Below, in pieces: positions 16,628 through 26,328 of a stretch of 64,000 nucleotides of DNA. Source of the stretch: Methylophaga sp. (lineage in GTDB: Bacteria > Pseudomonadota > Gammaproteobacteria > Nitrosococcales > Methylophagaceae). The DNA is taken from positions 1 to 64,000 of the forward strand of contig JALSLH010000088.1 of the NCBI GenBank assembly GCA_026988435.1, given 5' to 3'. The position numbers were made by a program, and so were the translations under genes. How positions within the stretch are numbered: position 1 is the stretch's first letter; each line of letters begins with the position of its first letter. Below the pieces are notes generated by a model. That model searched no databases. It was not told the DNA's origin and saw nothing but the letters and a program-made list of their open reading frames with translations.

Positions 16628-17983
16628 GTGAATCAAAGTAAAAAATCATTAAAACAGAGAAGTATCAACTCAGGTATATGGGTATTGTCTGGGCGGATCA
16701 CATCTCAAATATTACGACTAGTAAGTAATTTGATACTGACTAGATTATTAATGCCTGAAATGTTTGGTGTCATGGCCATCGTGACTGTTTTTATGATGGG
16801 GATCAGCATGTTTTCTGATGTGGGTCTACAGAAAAATATTGTTCAAAGTAAGAGAGCCGAAGAAAAGCTTTATATAGATACTGCATGGACTATTCAAATT
16901 ATAAGAGGTTTTATAATATTTGGAATAGCAATCATTGTGAGTTTTTTCTTGCATTATTTAGGGCAGAATAGCACGGTTTTAACAGGGTCTGTTTATGCTG
17001 ATCATCAACTCCCTTTTTTGTTAGCAATGGTTTCAATTACTGCAATTATTTCAGGTTTTAATTCCATTAATTTGCTCATATTGAACCGGCGATTAATAAT
17101 TGGTCGTGCAGTGATGATTGATCTGATAAGTCAGATATGTGGTCTGATATTTACAGTTCTTGCCGCTTGGTATTGGCGTGAAATATGGACGCTCGTATTG
17201 GGGAGTATCATTTCAGCTACGATAAAAATGCTCTTGTCACACCATGGGTCTTTAGGAGAAAAAAACCAGATAAAATGGGACAAGGCAAGTGTAAGTGAAA
17301 TTATTAATTTCGGAAAATGGATATTTTTATCATCTATTTTAGGGTTTTTATTGGCACAAGGTGACCGAATTTTACTTGGTTTTTGGATTTCACCAGAAAT
17401 GTTAGGTATCTATACGATTGCTTTTTTTCTGGCAACAGCATTCAAAGGAATCTTGCAACAAATTATATCGTCAGTTTTTTACCCCATCTTAAGTGAAATA
17501 GTAAGAGATAATCCGAGTCAATTAAAACATGTTTACTACCGAATACGGGCTAAAATAGACTTGTTGGTTATGATAATTGCTGGTTTTATGGCAAGTGGTG
17601 GCGAATTTATAATCAATTTTCTTTATGATGACCGATATTCTGAAGCGGGATGGATGTTGCAGGTTTTATCAGTATCAATTGTGTTTTTGGGATACAGTCT
17701 TGCTGGTGTGTGTTTGATGGCAAGAGGTGATGCTAAAAGTAATATGATACTTACCTTGGTAGCAACTATGTTTTTATATATAAGTGTGCCATTTGCATAT
17801 TTCTATTATGGTTTATATGGTGCGATTATTGCTATAGCACTAAATTATATTGTTGATATTCCCAGTACATTTTATATGATGAGGAAAATTCATTTGTTGG
17901 ACATAAAAAAAGAATTTAGAATGTTACCATTTTTGTTTATAGCCTACGGTATAGGTGAATACGCACAATCGTTGTTTATGTAA
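16628..17983 (+). CDS. Polysaccharide flippase (Wzx/MATE-like)
   Basis: This 451-residue inner-membrane protein would flip undecaprenyl-linked repeat units to the periplasm. It opens with the family pattern GIWVLSGRITSQILRLVSNLILTR and has about twelve hydrophobic helices, including DVGLQKNIVQSKR and a mid-protein GDRILLGFWIS. The start codon is GTG. Its stop overlaps the next gene by one base (TAATG), implying translational coupling. Confidence 0.88.
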   Translation: MNQSKKSLKQRSINSGIWVLSGRITSQILRLVSNLILTRLLMPEMFGVMAIVTVFMMGISMFSDVGLQKNIVQSKRAEEKLYIDTAWTIQIIRGFIIFGIAIIVSFFLHYLGQNSTVLTGSVYADHQLPFLLAMVSITAIISGFNSINLLILNRRLIIGRAVMIDLISQICGLIFTVLAAWYWREIWTLVLGSIISATIKMLLSHHGSLGEKNQIKWDKASVSEIINFGKWIFLSSILGFLLAQGDRILLGFWISPEMLGIYTIAFFLATAFKGILQQIISSVFYPILSEIVRDNPSQLKHVYYRIRAKIDLLVMIIAGFMASGGEFIINFLYDDRYSEAGWMLQVLSVSIVFLGYSLAGVCLMARGDAKSNMILTLVATMFLYISVPFAYFYYGLYGAIIAIALNYIVDIPSTFYMMRKIHLLDIKKEFRMLPFLFIAYGIGEYAQSLFM

Positions 17984-18894
17984 TGGAGAAAAAAGTGCAA
18001 CCTAGAATTTCAGTTGTAATGCCAGTTTATAATGCAGGAGAATATCTCGCAGAAGCTATAGATAGTATTTTAAATCAATCGTATGTGGACTTTGAGTTCA
18101 TCATAATAGATGACGGCTCTTCAGATGGAACGCTTTCCATTCTCCAGCATTATGCGGAAAATGAGACAAGAATAAAGTTGATTAGCAGGCATAATAAAGG
18201 GCTTATATTTACATTGAACGAGGGCGTTTCAATTGCACAGGGCGACTTTATAGCAAGAATGGATCAGGATGATATAAGCTTGCCAAAACGTTTTGAGAAG
18301 CAACTGGATTTTTTGATAAATCATCCTGAGCATGTTGCTATTGGCTGCTTAACCACGTTGATAGATAGTGATGGGGATATAATTACCCCATTTGGTGAAT
18401 GGTTAACGCATGATGAGATTGATAAGGCTCATATTCAATGTATAGGTGGAGCTATTGCTCATCCTTCAGCTATGATAAGAAAGGATGGACTTTTAAAGGT
18501 TGGAGGCTATTCAGAAAAATATAAAGATGCTGAAGATATTGACTTATGGCTAAAATTGGCGGAGGTTGGAAAACTTGCAAACTTAAAAGAAAGGTTGTTC
18601 TTATATAGGCAACATGTGGACAGTATTGGTTATACAAAACGCCTATCTCAGTTAAAAAGTGCAAGAAGGGCCGTAGAGAAAGCATGCGACCGAAGGAAAC
18701 TTGAATATAAAGAGAGCGCTGAGCAGGAGATAGAGCTACCAACGTTAGTTGAGATATATTGCAAGTGGGCTTGGTGGGCATTAAATAGTTCAAACATTGC
18801 AACTGCCCGAAAGTATGCGGTGAAAGCTTTTCTAAAAAAACCTTATGATTTAACTGTATGTAAACTTTTAGTATGCAGTATAAGAGGATATTGA
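17983..18894 (+). CDS. Family 2 glycosyltransferase
   Basis: This 303-residue GT-A enzyme has ISVVMPVYNAGEYL at the N-terminus, IDDGSSDGT, and the metal site ARMDQDD. The acceptor-side HPSAMIRKDGL and EDIDLWLKLA motifs follow. It overlaps the flippase by one base and the next gene by 22 bases, so it lies inside a tightly packed operon. The sugar added is unknown. Confidence 0.9.
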   Translation: MEKKVQPRISVVMPVYNAGEYLAEAIDSILNQSYVDFEFIIIDDGSSDGTLSILQHYAENETRIKLISRHNKGLIFTLNEGVSIAQGDFIARMDQDDISLPKRFEKQLDFLINHPEHVAIGCLTTLIDSDGDIITPFGEWLTHDEIDKAHIQCIGGAIAHPSAMIRKDGLLKVGGYSEKYKDAEDIDLWLKLAEVGKLANLKERLFLYRQHVDSIGYTKRLSQLKSARRAVEKACDRRKLEYKESAEQEIELPTLVEIYCKWAWWALNSSNIATARKYAVKAFLKKPYDLTVCKLLVCSIRGY

Positions 18895-19925
18895 GCTTGG
18901 GAACAATTTATTATTTAATACCAGATCTGTATAAAAAAAATTTTAAAGTTAAAGGCTTTATAAAATCAATTCTAACTAGAAATGTCAGCGGTTATTTACA
19001 AAATAATGTTTTTAAGAAGCATAAGCCTGTTGGGGGTGTAAAAGTCATGTATCAACATTGTATTATGTTGAAGGAAATGGGTTATGACGCATATCCACTT
19101 GTAATGGGTGATTACATAGGTAACTTTTTTGGCTACGATTTAGATATTAGGTATATTAACGATGTGGGATATGCTCTTTCAGCTAATGATATTATAGTAG
19201 CGTCAGAATTTCTGCCATATATGGGGCTTGAGTTCTCTGGTTGTACAAAAGTATTGTTTAACCAAAGTCAAAGCTGGAGATATTATGATGAAAAATTAAG
19301 GAAAGAAGATAAAGGTAAAAGTTATATTGATTTAGGTTACGATTATGTTATTAACTGCAGTGGCTTTTTAAGCCGAATGCTGAAAAAGAAAATGAACGTA
19401 GATTCAACTGTAATTACAAATGGCGTGGATCAAATGAGATTTTTTCCTGATCCGTCAATTCGGGTGCCTAATCGTGTTTTGGCTTTATCAAGAAAGCACC
19501 CGGAACATATAGATGCAATTAAGCAAGCAACTAAAGATCTTAATTATGAATTTCGTATAGTTGATGGTTTAACTGAAAGTGAGTTGATTGAAGAATATCA
19601 GCGGGCTGATATATTTCTGGCTACAGGTTACCCTGAGGGTTTTTCGCTTCCTCCATTAGAAGCGATGAGTTGTGGATGCGCTGTTGTGGGATTTAGTGGT
19701 GGCGGTGGTGAAGAATATATGGTTAATAATGATACTGCATTAGTTTCTATTGACGGAGATTGTATTGATGCCGCTAATCAATTAGAACGGTTATTAGCTG
19801 ATAAAGAATTAAAAGAGAGAATAAGAGAAGCAGGACTTGCTAAATCAAAACAATATTCACTAGAGAATACGAAAGCAATGTTGGATGACTTTTATCAAGA
19901 AGTTAATCTAAAAACAAGCAAATAA
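18873..19925 (+). CDS. Family 4-like (GT-B) glycosyltransferase
   Basis: This 350-residue protein has the C-terminal donor-binding region ATGYPEGFSLPPLEAMSCGC followed by VVGFSGGGGEEYM. Near the middle, CSGFLSRMLKKKM and VITNGVDQMRFFP match GT4 enzymes. The N-terminal half (VGGVKVMYQHCIMLKEMGYD) is less standard. It overlaps the previous gene and is followed after 11 bases by the NRPS gene. Confidence 0.82.
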   Translation: MQYKRILSLGTIYYLIPDLYKKNFKVKGFIKSILTRNVSGYLQNNVFKKHKPVGGVKVMYQHCIMLKEMGYDAYPLVMGDYIGNFFGYDLDIRYINDVGYALSANDIIVASEFLPYMGLEFSGCTKVLFNQSQSWRYYDEKLRKEDKGKSYIDLGYDYVINCSGFLSRMLKKKMNVDSTVITNGVDQMRFFPDPSIRVPNRVLALSRKHPEHIDAIKQATKDLNYEFRIVDGLTESELIEEYQRADIFLATGYPEGFSLPPLEAMSCGCAVVGFSGGGGEEYMVNNDTALVSIDGDCIDAANQLERLLADKELKERIREAGLAKSKQYSLENTKAMLDDFYQEVNLKTSK

Positions 19926-19936
19926 ATTGGAATGAA

Positions 19937-22900
19937 ATGTCGCACGTAATTACACATCCATTAACTCATCGGCAAGAAGCATTGTGGATAGATGAAGAGA
20001 TACATCCTAATATTCCTGTTAATAATGTTTTAACACGACTCACGATTCGAGGGCAGTTAAATACTGATTTGTTTAGAAATTCTTTTAATCGACTTTGTGC
20101 TGAACACTTTATATTTAATTCTGTTATTGATTCGGACTCAACAAGTGGAAAGCGTGTTTTTAAACAGATAGAAAGAACGAATGCTATAGAGGTAATTGAA
20201 GTCGACAATGATCTTTCAGATTTTGAAAGATCTGATAAATTTCAACAATGGTGTACTCATAAATTTATTATGGGTGAATGTCTTTATAAGGCACAACTAA
20301 TTAAATTCTCAAATGAGTTGTATGTTTTTTATTTAAATCAACATCATGTTATTACTGACGGCTTTTCGTGTGATCAGATACATCAAGCTTTATCTGGATA
20401 TTACCAGACTGAAGCCGCAAGTGATGATAAGACCTATTTTTTACCTACTCATGATAATTATACTGACTTTTTAGCTGAAAACAGTGTGCAGAGACAATCA
20501 GTATTATTCGAAGAAAAAGAGACATTTTGGCGAGCTCATTTCGACAAGCCAGTGGAGCCTATACAGTTTTATAACCAGCCACCTTATAATAAAACTGCAA
20601 AAACGACACGGCTTTCATATAAACTTGATACAAAAACAGTTTTGCAGCTAAATGAGTTGTCGAACTCTATTTCAACATCAATTATTTTTACAAGTGTTTT
20701 TCTTGCGTATCTTAATCGAGTCACATTGAATAATGATTTATCGATAGGTATTCCATTATTGAATCGAAAATCACCCTATACACATTCTATTGGTCTTTTA
20801 ATGGAAGTCTGTCCTAACCGGATTAACGTGGATAATGATGATACCTTTCAAGCTATTGTTGAAAAAGTGCGAATGGAAATTGATACAGTTCGGGAATTTA
20901 GGGATCATTTCGTTTCGGCAAAATTATCTGGCTATGAAACCATACTTAATATTCATAGTGCTATGCCTGATGATTTTGCTGGATTTCCAGCTGAATATGA
21001 ACTAACTACACCCCTCAATATTTTAAAAAATATTGAATCAGACTTGCCAAGCACGGAGTGGTCGGGTAGAGAAAGCTTGGCAATACAGGTTAATAAATTA
21101 AAAGATGGTCATGAATATGAGTTGAGTTTTGATTTTAATATGGGTGTATGGACATCTTCGGTTCTTAGGAAGCGGGCAATCATACATTTTGAAATGCTAC
21201 TCATACAGTTTCTCAATAACCGAAGTCAAAAGATAGCTGAAGTTGACCTATTAACAGCAGAAGAAAAGAACTTACTTTTCCCTAAGGAAGATAGTGCTTA
21301 TGTTCGTGGTGATGTTGTGCCGACGGTTACCACTATTTTTAAGCAACGGGTTTCTGACAAGCCTAATAAGATAGCAGTACAGTTTAAAGATCAAGAAATA
21401 TCATACTTATCGTTATCTGAACAGGTTGATGAGTTATCTCAACAATTATGTGAACTTGGGGTGAAGCCTGGGGATTTGGTTGGGGTTTGTATTGATAGAA
21501 CACCTAAAATGGTCATATGCTTACTTGCAGTTATGCAAGCAGGAGGTGCTTATGTTCCTATTGACCCTAAGCAGCCATCTGATCGAATTGCTATTATTCT
21601 TGAGGATGCGGATCCGATAGTATTAATAACTGAAACCGAATTAAAACAGAAGGTTGATGGTAGGAATAGGAAGGTAATTATTGTAGATGAGCCTGTTATT
21701 AGGACAACAAAAAACATTTACAAATATCCTATTGTAAAAAATACCGACTTAGCTTATGTGATTTTCACCTCTGGTTCGACAGGCAGACCTAAAGGTGTTG
21801 AGGTTCGACACCATGGTTTGACAACATTTTTACAAGCAATGACTAAACAGCCAGGAATGGAAAGTCATGACACTATTTTATCAGTTACAACTATTTCTTT
21901 TGATATTGCTGCTTTAGAGTTGTTTTTACCTTTAATTATTGGAGCTACAGTCAGGATTGCACCTTATGAGTCAACAATAAACGGTGATGATTTAATCGAA
22001 TTGTTGGACTGTAATATTACGGTATTTCAGGCAACCCCAGCCACATATCGATTATTGATTTCAAGTGGTTGGAAAGGTAATTCAACATTAAAAATAATGT
22101 GTGGCGGAGAGGCCCTCCCTTATGAGTTAGCTCAAAAAATACTTCCAAGATGCCAGAGTTTATGGAATATGTATGGGCCGACGGAAACTACAATCTGGTC
22201 ATCAGTTCATCAGGTTTTGAAAGAAGAAAAAAATATTTCGATTGGGAAGCCAATAGATGGAACGCAGATGTTTGTTTTAAATGCAAAGATGTTACCGGTT
22301 CCTATCGGCGTTGCTGGGGAATTATATATAGCAGGTGATGGCGTTGCCAATGGGTATTATAAAAATTCAGAGTTAACGGGAAAGCAATTTGTACCAAACA
22401 TATTCACAGGCCTGAATGATTCAACGATGTATAAAACAGGTGATATGGTTAGATATAATTTAGACATGGATCTTGATTATATTGGGCGTATAGATTTTCA
22501 GGTGAAAATTAGAGGTTTTCGAATAGAAATTGGTGAAATTGAGACTGTTTTAGAGAAGAATAGTTCTGTTGGTCAAAGTGTTGTTATCGCTAAGGCTGAT
22601 GAAAAAGGTGAGCAGCATTTGATTGCTTATCTAGTGGAAGAGAAAGGTATCAGCATCGATGGCAAAGGCCTTCAGCGATACTTAAAGTCTAAGTTACCAG
22701 ATTATATGATTCCATCAAAATATGTTCTGTTAGATGCTTTACCCCTGACACCAAACGGTAAGGTAGATCGAAAATCATTACCTATCCCAGAGCGTTCATT
22801 ATTAATTTCAGTCGGTGGTGAGTTTCAGTTGGCCAGAAACGATTTTGAGCGAAGTTTAATAGCTGTTTGGCAGGAAGTTCTTAAATTACCCAAAATTGGG

Positions 22901-23803
22901 ATAACAGATAATTTTTTCGATTTGGGAGGTGATTCCTTGATGACCGTTCAACTGATCCATGAAATGGAACGAGCTACAGGCATTAAATTTAACATAGGTG
23001 ATATTTTTAACTCGCCAACAATCGAACAACTCTCTGAAATACAAAACAGTGATATGGGTAAAGTAGCATCCAGTATTGTTCCTCTTCAGTCCAATGGCAC
23101 TAAAACCCCATTGTTTTGTTTATGTGGAATAAATATTTATCAAGATTTCGCTGATAGTCTTGGTGAGTTGCAACCGGTATATGGCATTTATGTAGCCGAT
23201 GAACAAATGTTTTTGGAAGGGGTTATGCGAGGGGAGAGCACAGACATTTCAATTGAGAAGCTCGTGACTTCTTATTATGAGGCAATATGCCGGCAACAAC
23301 CAGAAGGACCTTATCAATTATCAGGGGTTTCTTTTGGAGGGTTTTTAGCAATTGAAGTAGCCAAAATGTTACAAAATAATAATAAAGAAGTTATTTCTGT
23401 AACGTTATTAGATACAATACTGCCAACAGAAATACAACGTACTTTTTTGAGTAAAATGAAAGTCATTATTAAAAAGTCCATTAGCAAATTCACTCAAATA
23501 GTTAAATTTAAAAGCGATAATATGACATCACAGGATGTTGCTAATATTCGTGAAGAAGCTTATTTAAAGTGTATGGAAACCTATGTGTTTTCGGGAAAAC
23601 GATATAAAGGACATGTTATCCTGATGAAGGCAACAAATCATGACGCTTGGGGTAAAGGAATATCTTTTTTACCTGATTACGGCTGGGGTAGGTATGTGAG
23701 TGAAAGGGTTGAATGCTATGAAATTGAAGGTGATCACTTGGGTATAATTAAAAAACAGAATGTTTCTCAAATAGCGCATTACTTGCTGCCCCACCTAAGA
23801 TAA
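19937..23803 (+). CDS. Single-module nonribosomal peptide synthetase, C-A-PCP-TE
   Basis: At 1288 residues this is one complete NRPS module. The condensation domain (about 5-440) has the active motif HHVITDG at 136-142. The adenylation domain (about 460-960) has TSGSTGRPKG near 611, YGPTETTIW, GELYIAGDGVANGYY, YKTGDMVRY, the QVKIRGFRIEIGEIE block and a final PNGKVDRK. The carrier domain has FDLGGDSLM with the phosphopantetheine Ser near 999. The thioesterase (about 1045-1288) has GVSFGG with Ser near 1131 and GDH near the end. My hand alignment gives a specificity code close to that known for glycine. Flanked by glycosyltransferases with 11- and about 12-base gaps, it may attach an amino acid to the glycan or make a co-produced small amide; this is inference. 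No other module or phosphopantetheinyl transferase is visible in the window. Confidence 0.93.
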   Translation: MSHVITHPLTHRQEALWIDEEIHPNIPVNNVLTRLTIRGQLNTDLFRNSFNRLCAEHFIFNSVIDSDSTSGKRVFKQIERTNAIEVIEVDNDLSDFERSDKFQQWCTHKFIMGECLYKAQLIKFSNELYVFYLNQHHVITDGFSCDQIHQALSGYYQTEAASDDKTYFLPTHDNYTDFLAENSVQRQSVLFEEKETFWRAHFDKPVEPIQFYNQPPYNKTAKTTRLSYKLDTKTVLQLNELSNSISTSIIFTSVFLAYLNRVTLNNDLSIGIPLLNRKSPYTHSIGLLMEVCPNRINVDNDDTFQAIVEKVRMEIDTVREFRDHFVSAKLSGYETILNIHSAMPDDFAGFPAEYELTTPLNILKNIESDLPSTEWSGRESLAIQVNKLKDGHEYELSFDFNMGVWTSSVLRKRAIIHFEMLLIQFLNNRSQKIAEVDLLTAEEKNLLFPKEDSAYVRGDVVPTVTTIFKQRVSDKPNKIAVQFKDQEISYLSLSEQVDELSQQLCELGVKPGDLVGVCIDRTPKMVICLLAVMQAGGAYVPIDPKQPSDRIAIILEDADPIVLITETELKQKVDGRNRKVIIVDEPVIRTTKNIYKYPIVKNTDLAYVIFTSGSTGRPKGVEVRHHGLTTFLQAMTKQPGMESHDTILSVTTISFDIAALELFLPLIIGATVRIAPYESTINGDDLIELLDCNITVFQATPATYRLLISSGWKGNSTLKIMCGGEALPYELAQKILPRCQSLWNMYGPTETTIWSSVHQVLKEEKNISIGKPIDGTQMFVLNAKMLPVPIGVAGELYIAGDGVANGYYKNSELTGKQFVPNIFTGLNDSTMYKTGDMVRYNLDMDLDYIGRIDFQVKIRGFRIEIGEIETVLEKNSSVGQSVVIAKADEKGEQHLIAYLVEEKGISIDGKGLQRYLKSKLPDYMIPSKYVLLDALPLTPNGKVDRKSLPIPERSLLISVGGEFQLARNDFERSLIAVWQEVLKLPKIGITDNFFDLGGDSLMTVQLIHEMERATGIKFNIGDIFNSPTIEQLSEIQNSDMGKVASSIVPLQSNGTKTPLFCLCGINIYQDFADSLGELQPVYGIYVADEQMFLEGVMRGESTDISIEKLVTSYYEAICRQQPEGPYQLSGVSFGGFLAIEVAKMLQNNNKEVISVTLLDTILPTEIQRTFLSKMKVIIKKSISKFTQIVKFKSDNMTSQDVANIREEAYLKCMETYVFSGKRYKGHVILMKATNHDAWGKGISFLPDYGWGRYVSERVECYEIEGDHLGIIKKQNVSQIAHYLLPHLR

Positions 23804-23815
23804 TAGTTGGTCGAA

Positions 23816-24778
23816 ATGGAATTAAGCGATCAAATGCGGTTAGTCGTTGTTATTATTAATTATAAAACTCCAGATCTTGTAATTGGAGCTTTAGGCTCGT
23901 TGGAAAGTGAAATACACTATGAAAAAGATAAAGTTGTTGTAGTTGACAATGCGTCAAACGACGGTTCTTTAGATAAAATTTCAGCGTACATTAAAAAAAG
24001 AAAGTGGACCGATTGGATCGATATTATAGCTTCCCCTGTCAATGGAGGCTTCTCCGCGGGTAATAACCTTGGCTTTGAACATATGCAGGCAAAATATTAT
24101 TTATTATTGAATGGCGATGCTTGGGTTCATCCAAAATCAATTTCCACAATGATAAAGACTATGGAAAAAGAAAAGTATCTAGGTTTAGTTGGGCCAAGAA
24201 TAGAATGGGAAGACGGTACGCAACAGGTAAGTTGTTTCCATAATGTAACTCCATCGGCCTCTTTTCTTAACGCCGCTAGAACGGGGGTATTCACTAGACT
24301 TGCTGGGCTTTTAGGTGTCAAGGAGGTCGCGATTCCGGTAGAAGATAAATATGAACAACCTGATTGGTTAAGTTTTGCATGTGTGTTATTAAAATATGAA
24401 ATGGTTAAAGACGTTGGGTTAATGGATGAAGGCTATTTTATGTATTACGAAGATAATGATTACTGCAGAAGAGCGCTGGATTCAGGGTGGCAACTAATAT
24501 TTGATAATGGTGCTCGCGTTGTTCACCTAAATAAAGGTGATTCTAATCAAAATGGCATAAAACGATTACCTCACTATTATTATAGATCTAGAAGTCGATA
24601 TTTTTTAAAATTTTATGGTCGTTTTGGCTTGTTGAGGGCAAATACTTTTTGGTTTCTGGGGCGATGTGTTTCATTGCTTAGGGAATTATTTGAACGAAAG
24701 CAAGCCGCTTTTCATTCGATGATGTGGTGGGATATTTGGATTGGCTTTTGGGATGACTATGATAAATATCGAAAATAA
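23816..24778 (+). CDS. Family 2 glycosyltransferase (rhamnosyltransferase-like)
   Basis: This 320-residue protein has VVVIINYKTPDLV, VDNASNDGS, NGGFSAGNNLG and LLNGDAWVHP, the arrangement of WbbL-type rhamnosyltransferases. The C-terminal half has FMYYEDNDYCRRA and RSRSRYFLKFYG. I start at ATG 23816; a TTG at 23807 in frame is possible. The dTDP-rhamnose pathway at 36948-40327 could supply its donor, but donor specificity is inferred from resemblance only. Confidence 0.85.
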   Translation: MELSDQMRLVVVIINYKTPDLVIGALGSLESEIHYEKDKVVVVDNASNDGSLDKISAYIKKRKWTDWIDIIASPVNGGFSAGNNLGFEHMQAKYYLLLNGDAWVHPKSISTMIKTMEKEKYLGLVGPRIEWEDGTQQVSCFHNVTPSASFLNAARTGVFTRLAGLLGVKEVAIPVEDKYEQPDWLSFACVLLKYEMVKDVGLMDEGYFMYYEDNDYCRRALDSGWQLIFDNGARVVHLNKGDSNQNGIKRLPHYYYRSRSRYFLKFYGRFGLLRANTFWFLGRCVSLLRELFERKQAAFHSMMWWDIWIGFWDDYDKYRK

Positions 24779-25739
24779 TAAAATAGGTGTCGTTGTTATA
24801 GGCCGTAATGAGGGGCCGCGACTAATTTATTGTTTGGAGTCAGTGCTTGTAGCTGGTTTCCCCATTATTTATGTTGATTCTCAGTCAATAGATAGCAGTG
24901 TAAATGAAGCATTGAAGAGAAATGTTGAAGTCATACAGCTGGATTCAACCAGGCCTTTAAGTGCGGCTAGAGCTAGAAATGAAGGGTTTAAAAGGCTTGT
25001 CGTTCTAAATCCATCGATAAAATATGTACATTTTATTGATGCAGATTGTGAGCTAGAACCAGAATGGTTACAGAGGGCTTCTATACACCTTGAACGTCAA
25101 GAAGAGGTCGCTGTTGTTTGTGGTAGATTAAGGGAAAAACACCGAAATGATTCTGTATACATGATCTTATGCGATATAGATTGGTATCGTTCACCAGGAA
25201 TTATAAATTCATGCGGGGGAATTGCAACTTATCGCCGTTCAGTATTTGAATCACTAGATGGTTTTAATGAAAATTTAATTGCTGGAGAAGAGCCTGAGCT
25301 ATGCTCAAGAATTAGAAGTGATAACCAAAATATTTTATGTCTAGAGGCAGAAATGGGCACTCATGATTCTGCAATGAAACACTTTTCCCAATGGTGGACC
25401 CGTTCGGTAAAAGTTGGTTATGGTTTTATGAGTGGCTCTCAGTGGGGTGGGTGGGTTAAACAATATAAAAGCTCACTTTTTTGGGGTGGACTATTACCTT
25501 TTCTTATATTAATAACAATTTTTTTTAGTATTAATTTAGCTATAGTTTTTTTTATCCTTTATCCTGTCCAAATATATCGAATATATTCTAATTTCAAAGG
25601 AGATCCCAGTTTGACAAACAGAGAACGGTGGCTATACGGTATTTTTTGTATCTTGGCAAAATTTCCTGAAACACAGGGTATTTTGACCTACTATGTGAGT
25701 AAAATATTAAAGAAAAACCAAATCATTCAATATAAATGA
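24759..25739 (+). CDS. Family 2 glycosyltransferase with C-terminal membrane segments
   Basis: The protein is about 326 residues and begins IGVVVIGRNEGPRL. It has DSQSIDSS, SAARARNEGF and the metal site FIDADCELEP, plus a later GEEPELCSRIR. A hydrophobic region near residues 235-275 (GLLPFLILITIFFSINLAIVF) anchors it in the membrane. I chose ATG 24759, preceded by GGGA; ATG 24753 and TTG 24741 are alternatives. All of them overlap the end of the previous gene. Confidence 0.85.
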   Translation: MINIENNKIGVVVIGRNEGPRLIYCLESVLVAGFPIIYVDSQSIDSSVNEALKRNVEVIQLDSTRPLSAARARNEGFKRLVVLNPSIKYVHFIDADCELEPEWLQRASIHLERQEEVAVVCGRLREKHRNDSVYMILCDIDWYRSPGIINSCGGIATYRRSVFESLDGFNENLIAGEEPELCSRIRSDNQNILCLEAEMGTHDSAMKHFSQWWTRSVKVGYGFMSGSQWGGWVKQYKSSLFWGGLLPFLILITIFFSINLAIVFFILYPVQIYRIYSNFKGDPSLTNRERWLYGIFCILAKFPETQGILTYYVSKILKKNQIIQYK

Positions 25740-25748
25740 ACTTTTAAC

Positions 25749-26279
25749 ATGATGACTGAAACACAAGTTAGGAAAAAACTAATTAAACAAAATTGGAAAG
25801 AGGACTTGAAAAGATACCCTCCAAGACCATGGTTAAAGGAGGTGTCAATCATTGCTATTGCTTGGTATCGCCGCGGTCAGCATGTTGATAATATGTCTGA
25901 AGGGATATGGAAGAAAATTTCGTTAAAGATTTATTGGTTTGTTTTTCATTTGATTGAGATTATTACTGGTGTTAGCTTACCTAAAGATGCAAAAATTGAA
26001 GGAGGACTCAGGATTTATCATTTTGGGAATGTTTTTGTCCACAGTAATGCAAAAATAGGAAAAAACTGTACACTTCGCCAAGGAGTAACAATAGGGAATA
26101 GGTATAATGATGAGGTTGCTCCTACGCTGAGTGATAATGTCGAGTTAGGCGCATACGCTCAGATTCTAGGAGATGTAACGTTGGGGGAAAACTGTAAAGT
26201 AGGTGCAATGGCTGTTGTGCTTCATAACGTACCGGCAGGTAAGACAGTATGTGGAAACCCTGCTAGGGTAATAGAATAA
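25749..26279 (+). CDS. Serine acetyltransferase-like hexapeptide acyltransferase
   Basis: This is a 176-residue left-handed beta-helix acyltransferase. The C-terminal half shows hexapeptide rungs (IYHFGNVFVHSNAKIGKNC, LRQGVTIGN, VELGAYAQILGDVTLGENC, VGAMAVVLHNVP) and ends AGKTVCGNPARVI. The N-terminal half is too short for the CysE oligomerisation domain. In this setting it most likely O- or N-acetylates a sugar of the repeat unit rather than making O-acetylserine; that is inference from context. Confidence 0.85.
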   Translation: MMTETQVRKKLIKQNWKEDLKRYPPRPWLKEVSIIAIAWYRRGQHVDNMSEGIWKKISLKIYWFVFHLIEIITGVSLPKDAKIEGGLRIYHFGNVFVHSNAKIGKNCTLRQGVTIGNRYNDEVAPTLSDNVELGAYAQILGDVTLGENCKVGAMAVVLHNVPAGKTVCGNPARVIE

Positions 26280-26328
26280 AGTTCTTTAGTTTATAGAATC
26301 TTTTACATTTAATTAAGAGAAACAAAAA

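Noticed and set aside
19937-23803. Siderophore synthetase
   Set aside because: Only one module is present, with no aryl-acid starter, tailoring, export or TonB receptor genes near by; the neighbours are glycosyltransferases.
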